Below, in pieces: positions 1-10,720 of a DNA stretch of 64,000 bases. Positions within the stretch are counted from its first letter, which is position 1; each line of letters opens with the position of its first letter. The DNA lies in NCBI GenBank assembly GCA_945888525.1, contig CAMDAF010000002.1, positions 1 to 64,000 of the forward strand. Direction: 5' to 3'. The translations under genes were made by a program, and so were the position numbers. The notes below the pieces were generated by a model. That model had not been told where the DNA came from and did not search any database. It was given only the letters and a program-made list of their open reading frames with translations. The DNA is from Chitinophaga pinensis. Its GTDB lineage: Bacteria > Bacteroidota > Bacteroidia > NS11-12g > UBA955.

Positions 1-2849
1 ATTGTTTTATAAACTCTGTTTTTACCTTCTCTGAAGAAAGTCCATCTTCCACTGAGCTCATTGTTGATTTTGTAGCCTTGTTTAAACACGAATCCACTTT
101 TGTAATAATAGGTATACAATCCTCGCTTCAGATAAGGCGATTCAAATAATTGATTTATAAAGTCATATCCATTAACAACGCTATTTGGATTTTCTTCTAC
201 CTTCCCCTTTCGATAATCCTTTTGTTCAAAGTCATCATAATAGTATTCACTGTAATGTGAAGAGTAGGAAGCATCATAAGCTAGGCGCTTTTTGCTTCTG
301 AATTCACTCAATTTATAAATTGGCCCGAAAGCAGTGAAATACATGCTGTCACTTTTATCAAAATCAACTGTATACCTTAAATTGTCGGTGTCTCTGTAAT
401 TTGAGTATCGACCGCTTAAATACCCATGATCAAACGTATATTTTTCTTTAAAATATTTCGCGGTATCAAGATATCTTTCATTGTTGTTAAAGTACTTTAC
501 CAGCTCACCATGCGGAATGCCTTTATTAAAATGGCCATGGTAGATTGGATAACCATTTTTAAGCAAGCGCCAAAAATCGCCATTTACCGTGTCATTCTCC
601 ATAGGGTATACATAACTCATGAACTGAAAAGAATTGCTTTCAGAATACTTGTACTGCATGCCATTTAATTTGTTGTGGTGAAAATTGTATTGGTTTTTAC
701 TCTTAGCGTAATTAATTGACTCAACACACCATTGCCCTTCTTTACTGCCATAACTATAGGTCATCATCGACGGGTTTATAGAATTGAAATGCTTTTCTTT
801 CATTTTTGCATTCCCCCGTTTGCTTAAAGTAAAAACCCTCATTTCCAAATCGTCGTTTAATTTATTGTCATAGTATGAACTCGATACCGACCAATAGTCA
901 AAAATATCAATAAATCTTACTGAACCATTAAATGCACCGTCAACCAATGAATAATTGATTTCAGAGGATGGTCGAATCGATTTGTGCTTATTGCGTTTTA
1001 TTACGCTCTTGTCTAGTTCTAGTTTTATAACAATTTCAAGTCTTTTTTGTAAGCCAAAAAACTCTTCTATTTCAAACAATTGTGCCCTTAGTTTTTTAGG
1101 ATTTCTTTTGTAATCTATTTCCACTTTAAGATCTCCTGTATATTGCTCTTTCCCTAATAAAATTGTTTTATGTTGCTGAGGCAGCACCTTTAAAAAAAGA
1201 AGAATAAAATCATTCAAATCGTTGTCGTCTACATTTTCATTTTCAGACAAATAAGCCTCAAAACCTGCCTTAAAATGCTCATCTTGCTTGTACAGATATT
1301 TTCCCTTTTTCATAATGGTATCAACTAAGCTTAGTGTATCGTACTTCATTGGAATTTTAATCAACTTAATGATGCTTCCATTCTCTTTATTGCCAGAGAC
1401 TTTATAATAAATTGAGCTGTTCAAACCACGTCCCTTTATCCATTTAACATCATTATAACCATAGTCCAAAGGTTCATAATATTGCTTTGTAATTAAGGCT
1501 TTATGACTCTCAAAGGTTTTACTGTATACATACGTATTTTTTTCACTAGGATTCAATTCAAAATATCTAGGTGTTTTATACTCATCTGTAATTTCTCCTT
1601 TTCGGTTGAAGGTTTTTTGAACCAAGAGTGTGGCGCAATAGCCATTCGAATTTTGATAGGCACTGGATAAACCGTTACAGGTATCTAGAAGGTATTGTGC
1701 TTCAACTATTCTATCGTATCCCTCATTTTTGGTTCTAAAAAACTTGCCATTTATAATGGTATCCCTAATTGATCCATCTCTTTTGTAAAAACCAGGTTTA
1801 ACCCAAGCATCTATCCTAATTGTTTTATCGATTAAAACACCATTTTTAAAGTCGTAACGAATGAGGGCAATTGGCGCTGATGAACTGTAATTATACCTTT
1901 CAATGTCCACATCAGGGAATATAGCAATTGTCTTATAGTCTGGGAAATGCTTGATAACACTATCTCTTCCGTAAATAAATTTATTTACAATAACCCCATT
2001 AATGTATACCTCCTTTGCGCATTCTAAATCTTTGGTGTAAAAAGAAACCCCAAAATAATTCTCTCTATTGTATTTCGTGGTCCATTTACCTTCCTTTTCA
2101 TCATTCACATAATTCCCTTCAAACAAACTAAATTGTTTGATTTTTTTCTTTTCCTTCCAGTAAACAAAGTGCTTGTATGGTCCATTTTTTAAGCCTTGAT
2201 AGACAAAAAACTCATCAACCAATAAGGTGTCCTTTTTTACAAATTGATACGCTTTGACGGTTCCGTTTAATATCCCGTTTTCATAATTCAACTCAAATTT
2301 AGAACCATCAGACACTACCCGATTTTTTTTAAAGATGTAATGGTCATAATCGTATGAATAGTCACCGTCACTGCTATAATCATCATCATCCCAATTGTGT
2401 TTATAACTGGATTTAATATTTTGGTAGAGGGTAAAATGGCCGTCAATCAAGTCGTTTTTATAGGGTATGACACACTTAACATTTTGAGTATACATGGTAT
2501 AAATTGTGGCCTTACCCTCCTTCTTGTTGTCTTTAATGGTAAAAGTCGCATACACTTGATAAACCGTATCGTAAACAATTTCTTTTGCTATTTTTCTTTT
2601 GTTTTTCAAAACAAAATTGGTATTGTATATCAAATATTCTCCATCCTCTACACGCCCAATTACAGGTGGTAAATTAAGGTTGTTAAATCTTAACTGAGAC
2701 AAATTAAAATAGACATTAGAACCACGGTGGTCAATCGTTTGAGGGTAAACTCGGTAGAGCTTGCCTTTGAACATCGCCGATTTTTGAGAATAGGCTGAAA
2801 AGCCAATAAAAACGCAGAATAATAGAAGGATGGTTTTATTTAATTTCAT
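1..2849 (-). CDS. Secreted MORN/YwqK-like repeat protein, partial (runs off the left edge)
   Basis: Absent from the ORF track because no stop lies in the window. Reverse-strand reading from ATG at 2849 gives MKLNKTILLLFCVFIGFSAYSQKSAMFKGKLYRVYPQ..., a signal peptide followed by a long open frame with repeated NG/G/Y-type motifs. Confidence 0.8.
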   Translation of the reverse strand, partial: MKLNKTILLLFCVFIGFSAYSQKSAMFKGKLYRVYPQTIDHRGSNVYFNLSQLRFNNLNLPPVIGRVEDGEYLIYNTNFVLKNKRKIAKEIVYDTVYQVYATFTIKDNKKEGKATIYTMYTQNVKCVIPYKNDLIDGHFTLYQNIKSSYKHNWDDDDYSSDGDYSYDYDHYIFKKNRVVSDGSKFELNYENGILNGTVKAYQFVKKDTLLVDEFFVYQGLKNGPYKHFVYWKEKKKIKQFSLFEGNYVNDEKEGKWTTKYNRENYFGVSFYTKDLECAKEVYINGVIVNKFIYGRDSVIKHFPDYKTIAIFPDVDIERYNYSSSAPIALIRYDFKNGVLIDKTIRIDAWVKPGFYKRDGSIRDTIINGKFFRTKNEGYDRIVEAQYLLDTCNGLSSAYQNSNGYCATLLVQKTFNRKGEITDEYKTPRYFELNPSEKNTYVYSKTFESHKALITKQYYEPLDYGYNDVKWIKGRGLNSSIYYKVSGNKENGSIIKLIKIPMKYDTLSLVDTIMKKGKYLYKQDEHFKAGFEAYLSENENVDDNDLNDFILLFLKVLPQQHKTILLGKEQYTGDLKVEIDYKRNPKKLRAQLFEIEEFFGLQKRLEIVIKLELDKSVIKRNKHKSIRPSSEINYSLVDGAFNGSVRFIDIFDYWSVSSSYYDNKLNDDLEMRVFTLSKRGNAKMKEKHFNSINPSMMTYSYGSKEGQWCVESINYAKSKNQYNFHHNKLNGMQYKYSESNSFQFMSYVYPMENDTVNGDFWRLLKNGYPIYHGHFNKGIPHGELVKYFNNNERYLDTAKYFKEKYTFDHGYLSGRYSNYRDTDNLRYTVDFDKSDSMYFTAFGPIYKLSEFRSKKRLAYDASYSSHYSEYYYDDFEQKDYRKGKVEENPNSVVNGYDFINQLFESPYLKRGLYTYYYKSGFVFKQGYKINNELSGRWTFFREGKNRVYKT

Positions 2850-2948
2850 ATAATTGGTAACAATAAAAATAAGTAACGCAAGATACTTTAAAATAGTATG
2901 TTTTGGGCATTTGATTAATTCAGCCGAGGACATACTAACAAAAAACGT

Positions 2949-2956
2949 TACCTTTG
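2949..2956 (+). promoter_or_regulatory. -7 box TACCTTTG upstream of der
   Basis: Exact match to the Bacteroidetes TAnnTTTG consensus, 7 nt before the ATG at 2964. Confidence 0.6.
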
Positions 2957-2963
2957 TGACCAA

Positions 2964-4283
2964 ATGTCAAGAATAGTCGCCATAGTAGGCAGACCCAATG
3001 TCGGTAAATCAACCTTGTTCAATCGTCTAACCGGCGAAAGAAAAGCAATTGTTGATGATTTTAGTGGAGTAACGCGTGATAGACACTACGGTGACAGCGA
3101 GTGGAATGGTCAATCTTTTACCGTAATCGATACAGGAGGATACGTTAAAGACAGCAAGGATATATTTGAATCTGCTATCCGCGAACAAGTTCAAATTGCA
3201 GTAGAGGAAGCTGCAGTCGTAATATTTATGGCTGATGTGCAAACAGATGTAACAGAATTAGATTCACAATTTGCAAATATTTTAAGAAAATCAAATAAGC
3301 CTGTTATAATGGTTGTCAATAAAGTTGATAACCACGATCAAATTCCAGAAACAGCCGTTTTTTACCGCTTAGGATTTCAAGAAATTTTTGCCATATCCTC
3401 TGCTACAGGTAGTGGAACAGGTGAATTATTAGACAAATTGGTTGAACTGCTTCCTGCTGATGATGGCAAAGAATTTGATGATGAAAACCTTGGTGAACTC
3501 CCTAAAATAGCCATAGTGGGAAGGCCTAACGTAGGAAAATCATCTTTTGTAAATGCTTTGGTGGGTTACAATAGAAACATTGTTACAGATATTGCAGGCA
3601 CCACTAGAGATTCTATTCATACACGTTACAATGCATTTGGCAAAGACCTGGTTTTAATTGACACTGCTGGTATTAGAAAAAAATCAAAAGTTGAAGAAAA
3701 TATAGAGTTCTACTCGGTTATGCGCAGCTTGCGTGCAATTGAAAATTGCAATGTTTGTATTGTCATGCTGGATGCACTGCAAGGTATTGAGTCGCAAGAC
3801 ATGAACTTGTTGTTTTTAGCCCATAGACACGGTAAAGGAATTATGATTTTAGTGAACAAATGGGATTTGTACGACAAAGGAAACAATACAGCCAAGGAGT
3901 ATGAAGAACACATTAAAAAAAGAACCGCACCTTTTGTAGATTATCCTGTTGTGTTTATAAGTGCGCTTAACAAGCAGCGTATTTTCCAAGCTATGGAAAC
4001 GGCTGTTAAAGTGCACGAAAACATGTCTAACCGTGTCAAAACAAGTAAGCTAAACGAATTAATGTTGCCGATTGTTAAGAATACGCCTCCTCCAGGGGTT
4101 AAAGGGAAAACCATTTCCATTAAATACATTCAACAATTGCCTTCCACATCGGTGTGCTTTGCTTTCTTTTGCAATCTGCCACAATACATTAGCGAATCTT
4201 ACAAGAGATTCTTGGAAAATCAGTTGCGTCAGAACTTTGACTTCAACGGGGTTCCAATTAAGATTTTCTTCAGAAAAAAATAA
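2964..4283 (+). CDS. der: Ribosome biogenesis GTPase Der (EngA)
   Basis: Two tandem GTPase domains, each with GRPNVGKS, plus DTGG/DTAG and NKVD/NKWD motifs and a C-terminal KH-like domain. Confidence 0.98.
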   Translation: MSRIVAIVGRPNVGKSTLFNRLTGERKAIVDDFSGVTRDRHYGDSEWNGQSFTVIDTGGYVKDSKDIFESAIREQVQIAVEEAAVVIFMADVQTDVTELDSQFANILRKSNKPVIMVVNKVDNHDQIPETAVFYRLGFQEIFAISSATGSGTGELLDKLVELLPADDGKEFDDENLGELPKIAIVGRPNVGKSSFVNALVGYNRNIVTDIAGTTRDSIHTRYNAFGKDLVLIDTAGIRKKSKVEENIEFYSVMRSLRAIENCNVCIVMLDALQGIESQDMNLLFLAHRHGKGIMILVNKWDLYDKGNNTAKEYEEHIKKRTAPFVDYPVVFISALNKQRIFQAMETAVKVHENMSNRVKTSKLNELMLPIVKNTPPPGVKGKTISIKYIQQLPSTSVCFAFFCNLPQYISESYKRFLENQLRQNFDFNGVPIKIFFRKK

Positions 4284-4284
4284 T

Positions 4285-4683
4285 TCAACTTTCCTTTTTC
4301 TTAAAACCTAAAGATACGCTGTTGATGCAATAGCGCAATCCTGTAGGGGTTCCGTGTCCATCGGTAAAAACGTGCCCTAAATGTCCTTGGCAATTTGAAC
4401 ACAGCACTTCAACACGGTGCATGCCATGGCTGTAGTCGGGCTTTTCGAGGACCTTTGATTTGTCAATTGACTCATAAAAACTAGGCCATCCGCAACCAGC
4501 ATCAAATTTTGTCTTTGATTCAAATAATACTTGATTACATCCTTTGCAAACGTATTCGCCCTCTTCCCAAAACTTATTATAAGTTCCAGTGTGCGGCCTT
4601 TCCGTGCCTTTTTGCCTTAAAACCCTGTATGACTCTTCGCCCAACTCATTCAGCCATTCTTCTTCTGTCTTTTGATTACTCAT
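4285..4683 (-). CDS. msrB: Peptide-methionine (R)-S-oxide reductase MsrB
   Basis: CxxC zinc motifs, GCGWPSF, RYCINS active site. Start placed at MSNQKTEEEW rather than the ORF-track start at 4731. Confidence 0.95.
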   Translation of the reverse strand: MSNQKTEEEWLNELGEESYRVLRQKGTERPHTGTYNKFWEEGEYVCKGCNQVLFESKTKFDAGCGWPSFYESIDKSKVLEKPDYSHGMHRVEVLCSNCQGHLGHVFTDGHGTPTGLRYCINSVSLGFKKKES

Positions 4684-4858
4684 CTGCACAAATTTAAAGG
4701 TATTATTTCTATTGTTGTACTTGTCCAACAATTCAAAATCATATTAGTTTAGTGTACAATATTTTTTTGTTAGACAATTGGTAAACTTTATTTTTGAACA
4801 AATTACAAAACCCAGTGCTAAGTATTGAAAAAACGAATACTTGGTATTGAAAATCAAT

Positions 4859-6325
4859 ATGAGTGCAAGTATATTTTTTGCTGTGATCTTATCCTATTTC
4901 ACCGCTCTAATCATTATCAGTAGAATTACAGCTAAGAAAGCAGATTCTGCTTCCTATTTTATAGGCAACAAACAATCGCCATGGTACCTTGTTGCATTTG
5001 GAATGCTTAGTGATTCGCTAAGCGGCGTTACCTATATATCAGTTCCCGGTGCAGTATTAAACAATTCATTAACCTACCTTCAAGTGGTTATTGGTTACTT
5101 TTTAGGTTATTTTATAATAATGTATATATTGTTGCCGCTTTATTACCGTCTTGAATTGGTCTCAATTTACACCTATTTACAGCAACGCTTTGGAAAAAAT
5201 GCACAAAAAACTGGCTCATTTTTCTTCTTAATTTCACGTCTATTGGGCGCAGGTGGAAGACTTACCTTAGCCATTGGAGTGATGCAGATATTCGTATTTA
5301 ATGGCTATGGCATTCCGTTTCCATTAACGGCAGCAGTATTTATTGCCCTCATGTTACTTTATACCTACAAGGGAGGAATCAAAACATTGGTTTATACCGA
5401 TGCCTTTCAATCTCTCTTCTTAATTCTTGGTGTTGTGTTATCAATCGCGGCAATTGCCAGTCAATTAAATTATAATTTCTCAGACTTATTTGAAACAGTA
5501 AGGCACAGCAGTTTAAATAAAGTTATAGAAACCGATTATCTAAAAGGAAATTTTTGGGCAAAACACATACTAGGTGGTGCTTTGTTCACCGTTGCAATGA
5601 CAGGACTTGATCAAAACATGATGCAAAAGAACTTAAGCTTAAAATCGCTAGGAGAAGCCAGAAAAAATATGTTTTGGTTTAGCATTGTAATGGTGATTGT
5701 AAATGTACTTTTCCTCTCTTTAGGGGTTCTGCTTTATCACTTTGCAAATGTAAAAGGAATACACATTCCAGAAGTTAGCGACAATGTTTTTCCAACACTT
5801 GCGCTAGGCTACTTCGGAACTTTTACTGCTTTGGCGTTTATTATCGGCTTAACAGCAGCCACATTCAGCAGTGCTGATTCTGTATTAGCAACCCTAACAA
5901 CTTCATTTTGCATAGACTTTCTAGGATTCGGCATGAACGCAAAATACGGAGAAAAACAAGAAACCAGAATTAGACATTGGGTGCACATTGGCTTTGCTTT
6001 TGTTTTACTGCTGGTTATTGTTTTCATCAAATACGCCTTTAGTTCAAAGGCAAGTATTGATGTCATATTAAGTATGGCATCCTTAACCTATGGTCCTTTA
6101 ATTGGCTTATTTGCTGCGGGACTTTTTACCAAATACACCTACAACGATAAGCTAATTCCCTTGGTATGCCTAATATCCCCTGTGATTAGCTATTTGCTTC
6201 AACAAAATGGAAAAGCTTGGTTTGGCGGCTACCAATTTGGAAACGAAATTATTTTTGTGAATGGTTTTTTAACCTTTATATTTTTACTATTATTGAAAAG
6301 AAAAAACCTCTCTACACCGCTATGA
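4859..6325 (+). CDS. Sodium:solute symporter (SSS) family transporter
   Basis: Multi-TM protein with an SSS-type core (GGIKTLVYTDAFQ, TGLDQNMMQKNL). ATG at 4859 preferred over the TTG at 4841. Confidence 0.9.
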   Translation: MSASIFFAVILSYFTALIIISRITAKKADSASYFIGNKQSPWYLVAFGMLSDSLSGVTYISVPGAVLNNSLTYLQVVIGYFLGYFIIMYILLPLYYRLELVSIYTYLQQRFGKNAQKTGSFFFLISRLLGAGGRLTLAIGVMQIFVFNGYGIPFPLTAAVFIALMLLYTYKGGIKTLVYTDAFQSLFLILGVVLSIAAIASQLNYNFSDLFETVRHSSLNKVIETDYLKGNFWAKHILGGALFTVAMTGLDQNMMQKNLSLKSLGEARKNMFWFSIVMVIVNVLFLSLGVLLYHFANVKGIHIPEVSDNVFPTLALGYFGTFTALAFIIGLTAATFSSADSVLATLTTSFCIDFLGFGMNAKYGEKQETRIRHWVHIGFAFVLLLVIVFIKYAFSSKASIDVILSMASLTYGPLIGLFAAGLFTKYTYNDKLIPLVCLISPVISYLLQQNGKAWFGGYQFGNEIIFVNGFLTFIFLLLLKRKNLSTPL

Positions 6326-8442
6326 AAGTCCAAAACATGAAACATGCGATTTATTTCTTATTGCTATTTTTACTAGCATGCTCAAGTCCGCGTATACATA
6401 TTCCCAATCCTTATGAAACCAAAGCAGTTTTTCAAGGGGAAGAAGAGGTTAATGTTGATCCAAACAACATCTCAGAAGCGGGTGATTTGGCTGAAGAATT
6501 TCCGGAAGAAAGCATTGTGAACGACCGCATTAAAATAACCGTTGATTTTGCTTTTAACGACAAATATGACTCTTCGTTGTACTACAAGGAATACATTTCT
6601 GAAAATAAAAAAGCAGACAGTTTAGCCAAGATTGAAAAAGCCAAAAAATCGAAAAGCAAAACAAAGCCAGAATTAACCGAACACCCTATTCCCGATGGGC
6701 AAGTATTTATGACTTCAACCTATGAATATGAATACAAAACCATTCGCGATTTTGTTGAAGAGCCTATTGTTTTGCATTACAACTCTATGGTTTCTGTGAG
6801 TAAATTCTATGCAAAAATCGACAACAATACTGCCAATCTTAAAAAACGCGATGAAAGCAATGATGGCTATATGTACTTTAAGACCGATAGCCGTTATAAA
6901 ATCTATGATTTGAATTTGCCAATTAGAGGAACTGAAGTAAGTTATGAATACACAGAAGAATGCAGAGACGCAAAGTTCAACAGTGTGATGTATATAGCTG
7001 ACGATCATTTTACACAAAAGAAAATTATAAAAATTGCCCTACATGATTATTTAAAATTCGAAATCATTGAAAAGAATTTTGAAGGTTTAATCTACACAAA
7101 AGATACCGTTTTAGAATACCCTAAAACAGGCGCCAATAAAGAAAAAATCAAATATTTGGTGTATACGTTTAAGCGTTTGAAAGGTTTCCAAAATTACGAA
7201 TCAGACCGTGGTCCTTCGTATAATTACCCTATGCTGTACTTCCAGTTTAAGTCTGCAGCTAAAAACGGAAGAACCCATCAAATACTCAACAATACAGACG
7301 ATCTATACAGATGGTACAGGTTGGTGTCTTCTAATTTAACCAATGACACCTCTGTATTTGCACAATTCACCAAGAATTTGGTTAAAAACAAAAAAACAGA
7401 CGAAGACAAAATAAAAACAGTCTTTTATTGGATACAAGATAACATCCGCTACATCGCTTTCGAAGATGGTATTGCAGGATTTAGACCCGACGAATGCGCA
7501 GATGTCTTTAGAAAAAGATACGGCGATTGCAAAGGCATGGCCAATTTGACCAAAAACATGTTGAAGGTTTTAGGTTATGATGCAAGAATGGTATGGATAG
7601 GCACAAAGCACCAAAATTTTAGCTACGATCAGCCAGGTATGCCGGTAGACAACCATGCAATTTGCGCAGTTAAACTCAACGGTAAATTTGTTTTCTTAGA
7701 TGGCACTGAAAACTATATTGCCATGTACGACTATGCCAATAGAATTCAGGGCAGAAAATGCATAGTAGAAAATGGAGAAAATTACTCGATTGAAACCATC
7801 CCTGAATGGGGCTATGAGCACAATGAGGCTTTCAGCAATGAAACCATAAATATAGATGGATTGACGCTGAACAACCACGTTAAAAAGACGTTTAATGGCG
7901 AAAGCAAACTAGACCTCATTCGCGGTTTTAACCTTTTAGAAACAGAAAGCAAAACTGAAGTTTTATACAATTATTTAAAAGACAATAACATCAATTTCAA
8001 AATAAGCAATATCGTTTCCAGTGATTTGGGGAACAGAGACATTGTTCCTGAAATTTCTTATGACTTAAACATACAGAATCAAATCATCAAAGGCAATGAC
8101 CGCTTGTATGTGAACATTGAATGGGAAAGAGATTTTGATGGTGTATGGTTTGATTCCACCAGACGAGTAGACCTAGATCTTGGCCATAAAAATTATGTTA
8201 AACGAATTGTTTCGCTAAATTTAAACAAAGACCAAAAAGTACTTTCATTGCCATCAGCTTTAAATATTGAAAATGAATATTATGCATTCAAATTGGAAAT
8301 GAAGGTCGTTGGAAACACAATCGTATACAACAAAACCATCATCAACAAAAAAGATTATCTACCCAGTTCAATGCTAAAAACATTTATGAATGATTGCAAA
8401 AAACTGTCTTCTTTTTATAATTCCTATATTGAAATTCAATAA
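6322..8442 (+). CDS. DUF3857/transglutaminase-like lipoprotein with intact catalytic triad
   Basis: Lipobox-like LLLFLLACSS; GDCKG (Cys), DNHAIC (His), LDGTE (Asp). ATG at 6322 preferred over 6217, which overlaps the upstream gene. Confidence 0.85.
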   Translation: MKVQNMKHAIYFLLLFLLACSSPRIHIPNPYETKAVFQGEEEVNVDPNNISEAGDLAEEFPEESIVNDRIKITVDFAFNDKYDSSLYYKEYISENKKADSLAKIEKAKKSKSKTKPELTEHPIPDGQVFMTSTYEYEYKTIRDFVEEPIVLHYNSMVSVSKFYAKIDNNTANLKKRDESNDGYMYFKTDSRYKIYDLNLPIRGTEVSYEYTEECRDAKFNSVMYIADDHFTQKKIIKIALHDYLKFEIIEKNFEGLIYTKDTVLEYPKTGANKEKIKYLVYTFKRLKGFQNYESDRGPSYNYPMLYFQFKSAAKNGRTHQILNNTDDLYRWYRLVSSNLTNDTSVFAQFTKNLVKNKKTDEDKIKTVFYWIQDNIRYIAFEDGIAGFRPDECADVFRKRYGDCKGMANLTKNMLKVLGYDARMVWIGTKHQNFSYDQPGMPVDNHAICAVKLNGKFVFLDGTENYIAMYDYANRIQGRKCIVENGENYSIETIPEWGYEHNEAFSNETINIDGLTLNNHVKKTFNGESKLDLIRGFNLLETESKTEVLYNYLKDNNINFKISNIVSSDLGNRDIVPEISYDLNIQNQIIKGNDRLYVNIEWERDFDGVWFDSTRRVDLDLGHKNYVKRIVSLNLNKDQKVLSLPSALNIENEYYAFKLEMKVVGNTIVYNKTIINKKDYLPSSMLKTFMNDCKKLSSFYNSYIEIQ

Positions 8443-8460
8443 CTAAAACTCGAAATCAAA

Positions 8461-10680
8461 ATGAAAAAAATACTTTTATTCCCATTTTTATTTATCAGTA
8501 TATTCTTACTTGGTCAGTCGCACTATGAAAAAACATATTTTAGCCAAGCCTATAACGATACGTTCAAACAAGAATCGGTTGTCATTGTTAGAATGATGGA
8601 CGAGAGCACCTACACAAATTACAACCTAGATGATTACAAAGTCAATGTTGTTTTCAGAGCGCAGTACTTGTTAAAAGACATTTCCGCTATCAATAATTTT
8701 AGCACTTTGGTAAAAAACAATGACCTAAAACGCTACGAATTAAAGCAAATAAAGCCAAGCGGGAAAGTCAATATCATATACGAATACTTCGACAAAAACT
8801 ACCCAGACGATGGATACGACAAAGCTGAAAACCAAGAGGAAGAGGACGAAAAGAAAAAGGAGGAGATTCCACTTGAAGGCTTAGAAATTGGGGATATTAT
8901 TGATTATAAATATGAATTTACTTTTACCACCAAATCAAAAGACTTCAGAAAAATATCAATCAACAATGGAAAATACGACCGTTCTATTATTGAAATTATA
9001 AACCACAACCGCAACAAATATCTGCTCTTTAAAAATAAATTTGTAGAAGAAAGCTACCCAATTGCAAACAGTGTAACCGTTATAAGCGTTCCAAATGAAT
9101 TGAAATTAATTCAAAAATCATTTAACTGCAATTATAAATTCACAGAAAAAGCCAATTCAGGAAAAACGACTTATGAATGCAATTATAATTTAGTTAATAC
9201 CTTCAAAGATGAAGACTTTAGTTTTAATTATTTGCACCATCCCGTTGTAAAATATGCCCTCATTCAATCAGACAATTCTAAAAAGGAAAACTTCAGTTAT
9301 CAATTTGAAGACCCGAATGTTTCTCAAGATGATATCGCAGCTTTGGGCCGGAAATTTTATCAAAACAAAAACTATATTCCTACATTTCTTTATTATTTAA
9401 ACACCAAAAAATCAAGTGAACCGACCACTGAAGTTGGCTTAAATAAATTTTTCTCTGCTTTCTTAAAAACATTCACAAAAAACGATAAAGATAAATTTAG
9501 CAAACTAAATAAGCTTCATGAATATTTGGTAAATGAAGACGAACTCAACCAGATGCCCTATGGCGATATGGCTTACACAGTGGTGATGGCAAGATTTTGC
9601 GATAAATTAGGCATCACATATAAAATGATGGCTTCTTTAAACCGATACGATGGCGCTTGGTCTGAGATTATATCTCCATATGAAATTACTTGGGGACTAT
9701 ACATTCCAAGAAAGGACCAAGATTTGTACGTAAATTCATATAAAAAAGAAAGCAATATTTACCAAAGATTTGGCTCCTTCTCTGGAACAGATTTAATTGT
9801 ATTTGACGCAAAAGACCTTACCAAGCCCGCGGAAAAAATAAAGTATCCTATAGTAGGCTCAGCTGAAAACATGTATGTTCAAAATTCGGAAATCATTATT
9901 TCTGAAGACAAAGATTATGATTATGACTTTGTAAATACTTACTCTATGAAAGGCGCTCAAAAAGATGCCATTAGCGACTACATCAAAAATCAATTTGATT
10001 ACGAACGCTTAAGAACGCCGTACAGTTTTTTCGGCTTGGTTAATTACAATGACCTATACAACTTCAAAGAATTTAGTTCGAATGAAAAATGGTTCGAAGA
10101 GGCCTCTAGAATCGACTCTTCATACAAACTTTATTTTAAAGACTATTACAAAGAAAGAATGCTGGCCTTCCTTTACAATGAATACCATTTCTCAGATATA
10201 AGCATTGATAGCTTGCGCATATTTGAAGACGGCACTTACCCAGATGATGAATCAAAAGATTATGGGTTTAAAGTTGTCTTTAAAAGCAAAGGCCTAATTG
10301 AAAAGGGAAACAACGAATCAATTATTGCTCTGAATTTGGGTAAATTAATGACCGAACAATACCAATTGTCAGATTACAAAGTTCAAGAGCGTATATCTGA
10401 TGTATACAGCAGTAATTTAAAAGAAATTCACTGGAACAACAGCATTGAAATACCTGATGGATATGAGTGTATAAATTTAAGTGATTTTAATATTAATTTT
10501 GAGAATGCCGCTGGGGTATTTACAACATCAGCGACCATTGAAGATGGTAAAATCGTTTTCAAAATTGAAAAAACATACAAAGCACAGTATCTTCCTAAAG
10601 AAAATTGGATGGACATGGTTAATTTTTTACATACAGCAGAAAAAGTTTTTATGAAAAAGCTGCTTCTAAAGAAAAAATAA
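8461..10680 (+). CDS. DUF3857-type secreted protein, transglutaminase-like paralog lacking the catalytic Cys
   Basis: Signal peptide and domain layout like the upstream gene, but YGDMAYTVV stands where GDCKG is expected. Confidence 0.75.
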   Translation: MKKILLFPFLFISIFLLGQSHYEKTYFSQAYNDTFKQESVVIVRMMDESTYTNYNLDDYKVNVVFRAQYLLKDISAINNFSTLVKNNDLKRYELKQIKPSGKVNIIYEYFDKNYPDDGYDKAENQEEEDEKKKEEIPLEGLEIGDIIDYKYEFTFTTKSKDFRKISINNGKYDRSIIEIINHNRNKYLLFKNKFVEESYPIANSVTVISVPNELKLIQKSFNCNYKFTEKANSGKTTYECNYNLVNTFKDEDFSFNYLHHPVVKYALIQSDNSKKENFSYQFEDPNVSQDDIAALGRKFYQNKNYIPTFLYYLNTKKSSEPTTEVGLNKFFSAFLKTFTKNDKDKFSKLNKLHEYLVNEDELNQMPYGDMAYTVVMARFCDKLGITYKMMASLNRYDGAWSEIISPYEITWGLYIPRKDQDLYVNSYKKESNIYQRFGSFSGTDLIVFDAKDLTKPAEKIKYPIVGSAENMYVQNSEIIISEDKDYDYDFVNTYSMKGAQKDAISDYIKNQFDYERLRTPYSFFGLVNYNDLYNFKEFSSNEKWFEEASRIDSSYKLYFKDYYKERMLAFLYNEYHFSDISIDSLRIFEDGTYPDDESKDYGFKVVFKSKGLIEKGNNESIIALNLGKLMTEQYQLSDYKVQERISDVYSSNLKEIHWNNSIEIPDGYECINLSDFNINFENAAGVFTTSATIEDGKIVFKIEKTYKAQYLPKENWMDMVNFLHTAEKVFMKKLLLKKK

Positions 10681-10720
10681 TTCCTTGCAATATTATTGCT
10701 GTAACCTGCGTTTAAAAAAT

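Noticed and set aside
426-2672. ORFs 426-668 (+) and 2397-2672 (+)
   Set aside because: They lie antisense to the long minus-strand frame (1-2849), which has a signal peptide and coherent protein; treated as spurious.
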